From NCBI GenBank assembly GCA_003427395.1, contig BFEA01000309.1:928875-951269 (forward strand): a stretch of DNA of 22,395 nucleotides, given 5' to 3'. Positions 9,526 through 16,782 of the stretch are shown here, one piece after another. Below the pieces are notes generated by a model. It did not search any database. It saw only the letters and a list, made by a program, of their open reading frames with translations, and was not told the DNA's origin. Position 1 is the stretch's first letter. The number at the start of each line of letters is the position of its first letter. A program made the translations under genes and the position numbers. The DNA comes from Chara braunii (taxonomy: Eukaryota; Streptophyta; Charophyceae; Charales; Characeae).

Positions 9526-9873
9526 TTTATGTTGAAGTACACATACCTCGCTGTTCCCTGCCTCCAGAGTTCCACCTAAACTCTGGCAGAGCTCCCGCAA
9601 TCCCCCTGTCACTGGTCATATACAACTCATGCAATCGATTGCTGACTCTTAGGGTTGGCTGAGGTCAGGGTTAACTCAACGGGGATCAAGCCCTAATCAA
9701 TAAGTCGAGGGGCGTGTATCTGAGAGGACCACACAAAGATAAGCATGGGGAGGATGGAGGAGGTGGGCTCCATCACAAGTGATAGCATCTCCCTCCTCTC
9801 CAATGCCCCATACTCTCTCATCACCTCCGACCTTGTATGATGTCTAATGATGACAATCATAATACCGACACAA
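9526..9873. other. spacer before the first AAT array, no gene seen
   Basis: Anonymous sequence. Open frames on the minus strand here are extensions of Leu/Ile runs read through the AAT array and are not genes. Confidence 0.5.
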
Positions 9874-9888
9874 AATAATAATAATAAC

Positions 9889-9949
<61 letters not shown>

Positions 9950-10009
9950 TAATAATAATAGTGATAATAATAAGTAATAATAACAATAATAACCATAATA
10001 ATAATAATT
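9874..10009 (+). repeat. (AAT)n array, imperfect, 136 bp
   Basis: The longest AAT array in the window: a nearly perfect core at about 9891-9946 with interrupted flanks. It belongs to a series of AAT arrays (also 11268, 11708, 13650, 14497 and 14926) that sit within copies of one dispersed repeat. Confidence 0.97.
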
Positions 10010-11254
10010 GCGAGGCATACAAGCGTGACGATATATGGAAACCAAGTTGTGAAATCACACAGATGTCCGAGTAGCCGTGCGAGGAATATGAAGATTGACA
10101 AAGCGTACAATTGAAAAACATGCCGCAGATAAAAAAATTGAGAGTAGATAGCGCTGCACGCCAAGAATCATTCAAAGAGTATCTTACACCAGAGTAGCGA
10201 GCCAATGTATATTGCCCAATCGGCCACATCAACAGCCCAGCCAATGTCGATATCTAACGTGACCAGAGCCTGACGCTCCTACCTACATCTATCACTAGAT
10301 TATACTACATCATGAAGCAACTCGAAGACTTGGCCATCAGCAAGTCAATACCGGATACAGGCTTCCCACCTCCAGGTATGTCACTTACTTCTCTCTTCCT
10401 TGTCTCTACCCACATCACCTTCTTTCTCACATTCCCAAAGACCACCTCATCACTCATCCTCAACACAACGCTAGACAACCTGGCTACGGCTGTGTGCGCT
10501 ACTGCGTCCCAACACCTCACTGTGCCACAGCGCCCTACGCTAGTGCCAATACACAACAGCGTAGCCGCGTTGCCCACATGAGCCAAGAGTCCAGAATGCT
10601 TCTCCAACCTTGCTTATATCCTGCTGGCTGCTGCGTAGGGTCCTACTTGGTCGTGGGCCTGGGCCTTCAAATCTGCGCCCAGGTCGGAACAGAAAAGGGG
10701 GCTCAGGCTTACAGTTGTGCCCTCTTTATCAGGCCTGCGTCCGAATTCAGTCTGAGGACTGGTTCTCATAGGCATCTCTAGCCTCTAAGTGCAGCGTGCA
10801 ATGTCAGTCTCATGCTTACTTGCACAGGTCCTCGCGCAGTTGCTGAGATCGGTCACTTAAGTGTGCCCCAACCAACTGGCGTGCAGAAACTGTCTGGTGC
10901 AGCATTCGTGAGCTGTTGTTCGCAGGGCTTCTTGTCCCTTGGCCGGCCCGCCTTCACTTAGGGTGGGCACGAGGCTTGCTGGGATCACTAATTGTCGCAA
11001 TAATGGTAATAATAATAAAATAACAATGACAGCAATAATAATGAATAGATTCCAAACCGCCAGGTCATATTAAGTGTTCAGGAACTCTGACAAGGTCTGG
11101 AAAGCAAAATGGCACAGATGTATTCACCAAAGAAGAGCCGGAGCACCAAATCCGAATGTTTGAGAGAGCTGGCTCTCATCATTATCAGCGTGGGTACTCA
11201 GAGCTGCGCTACTGTTCACATGCATGAAAATGTGAAAGAAAGCCAGTCTGATTG
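10010..11254. other. degenerate repeat-derived region, possible gag-like copy 0
   Basis: After the AAT array, the frame around 10230-10374 reads NVDI, a stop, then a less broken stretch ending DTGFPPP, and runs into CCAG|GTATGTCAC (GT at 10375). A matching acceptor AAAG ends at 10440, giving a 66-base pyrimidine-rich intron-like segment. The layout parallels better copies further right, but sequence similarity is weak. From 10441 to about 10990 nothing is recognised. A short imperfect AAT cluster lies at 10999-11044. Confidence 0.3.
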
Positions 11255-11263
11255 CAATAATTA

Positions 11264-11309
<46 letters not shown>

Positions 11310-11671
11310 TAAACAAAGAAGATGAACAATAACGAACTTCCAACAATCAACCGGATCAGAAATACAAGACCAGATAGTTGTGATCCCGGACCAACAGCAG
11401 AATTGCATCACTAGTTTCTCAAAATAAAGCACAGCGAAAGCTCCGATCTGACAATGCTGAAATAGTCCCACCATCATCAACGAAGAACCAAATTTGATAT
11501 CCTACTTGGCGCTCTGCGCCCAGACTACGAATGACAGATCCTATCTAGCCTCGACTACAACGCCGATGATGTCGACAACAACTTCTCAGATATGAGCAGA
11601 TCTCGGTCAAGGTTGCACACGTCAGGCACCAGGTATGCTTCTCGTATCCCTCACAACCCCGTTCCTCACCG
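11255..11671 (+). repeat. AAT/gag-like dispersed repeat, copy A
   Basis: The unit begins with AAGCCAGTCTGATTGCAAT before an AAT array (11268-11306). It continues with GACAATGCTGAAATAGTC (about 11451), ATCATCAACGAAGAACCA, then a core that reads FDILLGALRPDYE (about 11494-11532, a TGA following). It ends in CACCAG|GTATGCTTCTC (GT at 11633) and CCTCACAACC. Copy B (14480-14893) matches along the whole length. The core pattern (Leu-Leu-x-Ala-Leu-x-Pro-x-Tyr) resembles the middle of copia-type gag proteins (UBN2/Retrotran_gag_2 families). This is inference from pattern. Stops and frame breaks show it is dead. Confidence 0.6.
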
Positions 11672-11707
11672 TACAAATGCCACATGTACCCAACCCACAA
11701 TTCATCC

Positions 11708-11759
<52 letters not shown>

Positions 11760-12100
11760 TTAAAATAACAATGCAACGAAAAATAAGCAATCAGCGAGAT
11801 GGCAATTCCCGACTACATCGTTACTTCGAAAGCCAACTGGTCACACCGTATCCAAAGAGAAGCATCGCACCGATAATACACTAATTGAGGTTCGTAGTAC
11901 CGAGGCCCAATGTCATGGAGAGCATACTCTCCACTCTCAATATAAGAGTCCGGTTCCCTCACACTCATATGTGGCGCTTAGCGCCCAGCCTACTCCTACA
12001 CAGCTACTACAGACTACAAAAAGACAATGCAATTACTGACGTCAGCGGCAGCCTGAGGTACTTGAAGATGTCGCCCTACGCATACCATTGCCACTATAAG
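11672..12100 (+). repeat. AAT/gag-like dispersed repeat, copy D
   Basis: Follows copy A head to tail. AAT array 11708-11761; then, with stops, a stretch reading ANWSHRIQREA, comparable with SQGVSQRSEAALYQYN in copy C. GGCGCTTAGCGCCCAGCCTA (about 11973) is the counterpart of the PDY core. The frame 11885-12100 stays open and ends at CTATAAG|GTAAGTGCC, a good splice-donor match at 12101. Possible decayed gag; not considered a working gene. Confidence 0.5.
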
Positions 12101-12150
12101 GTAAGTGCCTTCTCATCATCATCATCATCGTCCTTACGAACCCAATACAG
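12101..12150 (+). other. 50-base intron-like segment between copies D and E
   Basis: AAG|GTAAGTGCC at the left and CCAATACAG|AC at the right match splice donor and acceptor consensus, with a TCA/pyrimidine-rich interior. It joins the open frame of copy D to the core of copy E. Splicing is inferred, not shown. Confidence 0.3.
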
Positions 12151-12311
12151 ACATCCTACCTGGTGTTCGACATGCAAACCACAGGTGGCGGATCCCATCT
12201 AGCTTATACTTTGCTGCCACAGTGACTTCAAAAGTATGAGCAATCGCCGCATGCATCAGACACCAGGTATGTCTCTTGTCTCTCTTACAACTCCCATCTG
12301 CAAACTCACAG
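12151..12311 (+). repeat. AAT/gag-like dispersed repeat, copy E (core and tail only)
   Basis: Starts ACATCCTACCTGGTGTTCG. The frame reads DILPGVRHANHRWRIPSSL, comparable with DILLGALRPDYEWQILSSL from copies A and B. It ends CACCAG|GTATGTCTCTTG at 12267, and the tail closes with CTCACAG at 12311, giving a 45-base intron-like segment. There is no AAT array of its own. Confidence 0.45.
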
Positions 12312-13604
12312 ATACCTTCAGTACCCAAGGACCACCATGCGCCCCATCCTGCTACAGGTAGGCAACCCTGCTAAGGCTGCGTGTTACCCTTCTCTCTGCG
12401 TTTGTCTGTCCGATTGTTTTCTGTCGGGTCATCTGCCTGACAGTTTTGCATCTTGTCTGCGTAACTGTCTGTATTTGTCTTTGTCCATCATGTGCGGTTA
12501 CCTATGTCTGCGTATCTGTGTCTGTAGGTTCGCATCTGTCTGTGTCTGCATGTCTGTGTTGTGTCCTACATGTCCGATTTTGTCTCTTCTTTTGTATGCC
12601 TGTCTTAGTTAGCAGGTTTGTTTGTCAGTCGCAGGCCAGTGCAGTCGTCCGAACTCAAGTCGTGGCCTGTCCCATCTGGTCAAGGTTGTAGCTGCTGCAG
12701 CGCCTGAAGCGCCAAGTTCATAGATTTATGGAAATCCAGAAGTTGCCCTTCGCCAATTGCTCACAGTCGATCAGAAGTAAGTGAGCAAGTGGTGAGGTCC
12801 CTATCTTGCTGAGTCAACTTTTCCAGTCCTGGTTGCCCCTTGTCAAGTCAGCAAGTACTACTTGGGACTGTAAGCGCCCGGGCTCGATATTCGAATTCAG
12901 ACTTTGTTAGTTCGAAGTAAGAAAAACGAGGTGACAGGTGTTTGCCCGCTGTGTGCTTACTCGTGTTTCTAACTGAGTTTTCGAACTGTGTGTTAGACTG
13001 TGTGTCTCGGCATTCATGGCTATTTGCGTCTATATGTCTTTGTCTGTCTGTCTCAACACCCCTATCAGCTATCTGTAGAGATCAGCGCAGTCGGGACCCT
13101 TCATCAGATCATTCAATCGGTAGATGAGGCGGGTGGTACGTACAAGGAGTCGCGTGAACTGATGATTCACGCTTACTAAGCATCCTTGAGGCTGCTTCTG
13201 ACGAGCGCTCACCTCTCTCCTTCTTCCTTCATGTCTGCCCGTCTGTACCTGTCTACCATTCGGTCCGTCTATGTTCAGCTGGTCTGATTGGTCAATCGTG
13301 TTTGTATGTACCTTTCTGCGTTGAGTATAGATTAAGTCTACATCAGGGTCGTCACAACTGTAGGGGTTATGACAGGTCAGAATCGTATCTGCTACAGTCC
13401 TAAGAGATTAAGGTCGTAGCCGCTACAATAACTTGTGCGAGGTAGTTTACAGATGCCCGGGGAAGAAGCGGCTTGTAGGTTATGGTCGTGGCTGATGACA
13501 ACGTCCACAGTCATTTGAAGCAAGTTTGTATTCGAACTGCGTTCTCAGTTGCCGTATCCCCGAGTATTGAGTGGGCGCTTGTCGCCTGTTCGCTGTGAAG
13601 CTTG
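12312..13604. other. TCTG/TGTC-rich region, no gene identified
   Basis: 12380-12620 and parts of 12930-13320 are rich in CTGTCTG/TGTCTGTG words, giving Cys/Val/Leu-rich frames on the plus strand that are not credible proteins. Loosely related segments recur: AAGGTTGTAGCTGCTGCAG (12682), GAATCGTATCTGCTACAG (13380), AAGGTCGTAGCCGCTACAA (13411) and TATGGTCGTGGCTGATGAC (13480). This suggests a worn tandem repeat. A similar TCTG-rich patch lies at 2281-2340. Confidence 0.4.
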
Positions 13605-14067
13605 TCCTCAGGCATGTGAAGTGAAGAGGGAAGCAAGTCTGATTTCCAACAATAATAATAAAAGATAATAATAATAAAAATAAAAATAATAGTAATAATA
13701 ATAATAAGGCAAGGAAAATGAGAAGTAGCAAGATAACAATATCCAGATTGCACAATCACGTTGATAGCCAGGGCGTATCACAGCGTTCAGAAGCAGCATT
13801 GTACCAGTATAACACCAATGCAGTATTGAAACTAGTGTCCAGGAGAGCATACCCTCTCTACACCAACACAAGATTCACACCCCTTTCACTCTCCTGCTTG
13901 CGATCATCGCCCAGACTACAGACAACACATCCTATCTGTCCTGATCTACAATGCTGAAGATGACGACATCAGTTCTCGAAGTACAAACAGATAGCGGTTG
14001 ATGCCGCACGCTTGCTGCACCCGGTAAATCTCTCGTATCACTCACAACCTCGTTCCTCAACACACTG
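13605..14067 (+). repeat. AAT/gag-like dispersed repeat, copy C
   Basis: GAAGCAAGTCTGATTTCCAA precedes an interrupted AAT array (13650-13708), as in copy A. The frame then reads SKITISRLHN and SQRSEAALYQYNTNAV (13720-13850), reminiscent of the N-terminus of copia gag (x-Leu-x-Asn-x-Asn-Tyr-x-x-Trp...Met). The core RPDYRQHILSVL lies near 13907. The tail is CACCCG|GTAAATCTCTCG (GT at 14024) followed by CTCACAACCTCGTTCCTC, with no acceptor AG. More diverged from A and B than they are from each other. Confidence 0.5.
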
Positions 14068-14479
14068 GTGACCCGTGCTTATCTGTCGAGTTTTGACGAT
14101 ATGCGTGCAAGTGCATGTTCGTGTGGGCGAGTCTCAGTTTTGTGCGGTCGAATGATGTCATTGACGATTGGCTCCAGGGAAGTTGTTGGAAGTCGCCTCC
14201 AACCGTAGGAGCGCAACTGATGTTAAGCAGGTTTTGCATGGTATGAATGAAACAATATGTATTCAATCTGTTTGGTAGTTGCTTTTCGGATGGGGACTTG
14301 TCGGGAATAGCATTGACATGAGAGTCATAGTGTCGGGCGTGCATCCTCGGAACATTCCCAGGAAGGCAAAAGGCAGAGGAGAAACGAAGTAGCACATGCC
14401 AGAGTCACGTAATGGACAGCTTGGCACAGTTCCCCCCCCTTTCTCTTTCTTTCACACTCTCCCTCTTCCCGATAACTGC
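14068..14479. other. spacer between repeat copies, no gene seen
   Basis: Anonymous sequence. A minus-strand frame (14057-14395, about 112 codons) shows no recognisable domain and overlaps repeat copy C; it is probably chance. Confidence 0.45.
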
Positions 14480-14496
14480 CATCTTACTAGGATGAA

Positions 14497-14546
<50 letters not shown>

Positions 14547-14893
14547 GCGTATTCATAATGTAAGGAAACTGAGCGATAGCAAACTAAAGAAACCAAGCAG
14601 TAACATATACAGGAGACCAGATAGTCATGACCTCGAACCAAGAGCAGCATAGCAAACACACAAAGTTCATCGTTGACAATGCTGAAATAGTCTTGTCATC
14701 ATCATCAACGAAGAACCAATGTTGATATCCGATCTGGCGCTCTGCACCCAGACTACGAATGGCAGATCCTAACTGCGAAGCCCAAAGATGATATCAACGA
14801 CATTCCCAAAGTACGAGCATATAGCGACCACTGTTGCACACTTCCAGCACCAGGTATGTCTCTCCTTCCTTCACAACCTCTTCCCCCACACAG
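14480..14893 (+). repeat. AAT/gag-like dispersed repeat, copy B
   Basis: AAT array 14497-14546, then TTCATCGTTGACAATGCTGAAATAGTC (about 14666-14692), which reads FIVDNAEIV. ATCATCAACGAAGAACCA and the core GALHPDYEWQIL (about 14735-14770) follow. It ends CACCAG|GTATGTCTCTCC (GT at 14854) with acceptor CACACAG at 14893, a 40-base intron-like tail. It matches copy A over about 400 bp. Internal stops make it a pseudogene-like remnant. Confidence 0.6.
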
Positions 14894-14945
14894 ATGCCAC
14901 GTGCCCCTAAGAACCACAGTGCACCTAATAATAATAATAATAATG

Positions 14946-14986
<41 letters not shown>

Positions 14987-15099
14987 GGTATACAACCTAT
15001 CTTTCAGGTCACGTACAGTCACGATGAGGGTGCGTTGTTGTTCGAGGATATTGTGTCAGTCCCCACTTCGTCTATTCGGCTCCGCCTCTTTTCATTGTG
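14894..15099 (+). repeat. start of a further repeat unit with (AAT)n array
   Basis: ATGCCACGTGCCCCTAAG follows the intron-like tail of copy B, as ATGCCACATGTACCC follows that of copy A. The AAT array is 14926-14986, with one GAT interruption. After it, CTTTCAG|GTCACGTAC (about 15001-15016) could be an acceptor, and an open stretch (VTYSHDEGALLFEDIV) runs to a donor at 15100. Function unknown. Confidence 0.4.
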
Positions 15100-15177
15100 G
15101 TAAGTACCATCGCTCTCATCCTTCCTTTTTCTTCTTCTTCTCTCTTGTTCTCAACTTCTCCCTTGTTGTCCTTGTAG
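15100..15177 (+). other. 78-base intron-like segment
   Basis: GTGG|TAAGTACC-type donor (GT at 15100), a strongly pyrimidine-rich interior (CTTCTTCTTCTCTC) and acceptor CCTTGTAG ending at 15177. This is the best-looking intron in the window. It separates an open stretch upstream from repeat core F downstream. Inferred from sequence only. Confidence 0.4.
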
Positions 15178-15300
15178 TCGCCCATGGTGGTTGCAATCAT
15201 TGTCCACGTCACCTCCTATCTTGCGCTAGCGTGCCCGGACTACGATCACATAGTTCCTATGTATTGAAAATGCATCTGTTGATGTCAGCATCCGAACCGT
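15178..15300 (+). repeat. AAT/gag-like dispersed repeat, core copy F
   Basis: TCCTATCTTGCGCTAGCGTG followed by CCCGGACTACGATCAC (about 15212-15247) aligns with the PDY core of copies A and B. The frame reads YLALACPDYDHIVPMY, then stops. The PDYDHIV wording is the closest in the window to copia gag cores. The copy is followed by GC-rich sequence in place of the usual GTATGT tail. Confidence 0.4.
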
Positions 15301-15983
15301 CGTGTCCCCCATCCTGTGGTCTCGGTATGCTGCACACCGTGACGGATCGCGTTGCGTCGTGGTTCCGCTGCGTTTGGGTTGTGGGCTTCGAAGGCTTACT
15401 GTCCTCTGTCTCCTGGGTTTCGCTGCGTCGAGTGCTGTTGGTGGTGCCCGCGGCAACCGGCGGGTGTGGGCCCAGGGGGGAGAGGGGTTGTGTTCCTTTT
15501 GCGCCCCCGTGCACAGGTGGAGGCTTTCCGTCCGTCCGGGCGTGTTGGAAGCGTGGTGCATTCGTTTCTCTCTTCACCCACGTTTCTCGATGGAGAGATG
15601 AGGCTGTGCACTTCGCTGTCGGTACGTTTTGGGCAGGCGGTGGCATCCGGCTGTGGGCCGAAGCTGTCGGTGGTTCCTTCGTGCGCGCCGTTGTTCGGGT
15701 CGTGTGGTTAACTTGCGATCTCTGGGTGTGGTGTGGGCGGGTGCTGTTCGCAGCCAAACTCTTGGGCGGGTGCGGCGGGCTGTGTTGGATTGTGTGGTAC
15801 CTTGCCGTTGGAGATGGCCTACGGAGGGAAGTTCACCTGCAGTTCAAACAGCCGGACTTCGCGGCGTCTCGGCAGCTCATTGCACGTTCCACGATTGTTC
15901 GACGTTCTTTTGGTAGGCTGTCCGGCGTGACGTGCCTACGTGCGCCTCGGCCATCGCTCCTTGCGGCTGCTCGTCACACCCCC
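15301..15983 (+). other. GC-rich sequence, possible rDNA external transcribed spacer
   Basis: Composition rises sharply in G, C and T, and the segment ends directly at the mature 18S 5' end. That is where the external transcribed spacer would lie in an rDNA unit, and GC-rich, T-containing composition fits one. No Pol I promoter was recognised. An open frame spans all of it (about 14856-16067) and continues in the same frame into the 18S sequence, which argues that the openness comes from composition. If the 18S fragment was instead acquired by template jumping, this stretch would be unrelated flank. Confidence 0.4.
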
Positions 15984-16080
15984 TACCTGGTTGATCCTGC
16001 CAGTAGTCATATGCTTGTCTCAAAGACTAAGCCATGCACGTCTAAGTGTGAACACTTTGCACTGTGAAACTGCGAATGGC
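15984..16080 (+). rRNA. 18S rRNA, 5'-terminal 97-base fragment
   Basis: Begins TACCTGGTTGATCCTGCCAG, the universal eukaryotic SSU 5' end. It continues through TCATATGCTTGTCTCAAAGA-type sequence to GTGAAACTGCGAATGGC. The expected continuation (TCATTAAATCAG) is absent; GAATTGCGCTAATTTTG follows instead. Compared with the usual eukaryotic sequence it has AAGACTAAG for AAGATTAAG and GCACGTC for GCATGTC. The first small hairpin is GTGTGAA (16046-16052) pairing with TTTGCAC (16056-16062) through all seven positions, two of them G-T. The preserved pairing suggests descent from a functional, GC-shifted rRNA. It is truncated and not functional here. Confidence 0.93.
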
Positions 16081-16782
16081 GAATTGCGCTAATTTTGGCA
16101 AGGTGCGCTAATTTTGCTTTCACGATCAGAGACCTGAGCAACTGGGCCCTTGGGCGAATCTGCGACCTGGTGGCGGGTGGACGGCGGCGTTCGGAATTTG
16201 CGAAGTTTTAGTCGCCTCGCGATTTTTTTCGGTCGTTGAATTTTCGAACCGTTGCGTGGACCTCCTCGCGCCAGCTAGGGTTTCACGATTTTCTCGCCTG
16301 TATTGGGGTTTGACCGCCCCCGTTGACGTGACATGTGCCACGTCGGCTATGTCACTCTCGTGGATGCAGGTCAGGTCATGGCGAGGAGTTTGTGTGTGGG
16401 GCGCCTGGGCTTCGGTGCCCGACTCTCATGGCAANGCCAGGTTGGGGGAGGNGGGAGTATGGTAGAACACAGTTAGGAGAGTGAGGAGGGAGTGTGCAAG
16501 GAAGGAGGTCGTGCAGGCGGGTGGGCGTGGAGCTTTCTTCGCGCTCAGAGACCTGGCCTGCGGAACAGAAGGCGACGGGGGNAACTAGTCTACTTGTGTG
16601 GGTCGTCTTGCTGACTAGCCGACCCCGGTCACGGGGAGTCCCGCGGTTATTGTTCCGTTTTTGGAGTGCGGGTGCGGCTTACGAAGAGGGGACGGGAGGC
16701 GAGTTTTGGGTGGGGGGTGTTACGAATTGGTTTTCTTTTTTTAGCAACTTTCTTTTGGTCAAATAGGTGTTGGGTGAACGAG
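16081..16782 (+). other. leader (5' UTR) of the retrotransposon-like unit
   Basis: About 700 bases with no long open frame before the ATG. It opens with a 13-bp direct repeat TGCGCTAATTTTG at 16085-16097 and 16104-16116 (19-base period), the kind of short 5'-end repeat that may carry promoter activity. GATCAGAGACCTG near 16124 recurs as GCTCAGAGACCTGG near 16543. Composition becomes G-rich toward the ORF, and N bases occur at 16435, 16452 and 16582. Confidence 0.45.

Noticed and set aside
9693-10244. 183-codon minus-strand ORF with long Leu/Ile runs suggesting membrane segments
   Set aside because: The hydrophobic run is the AAT array read as TTA/ATT; the flanks carry no domain.
12380-12620. 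Cys/Val-rich plus-strand ORFs in the TCTG-rich stretch
   Set aside because: Composition-driven: overlapping frames are equally open, and no conserved cysteine pattern is seen.
14856-16067. 403-codon open frame spanning an AAT array, the GC-rich segment and the 18S start
   Set aside because: It reads Ile runs through a microsatellite, then low-stop GC-rich sequence, and ends inside rRNA. No domain is visible. Openness is explained by composition.
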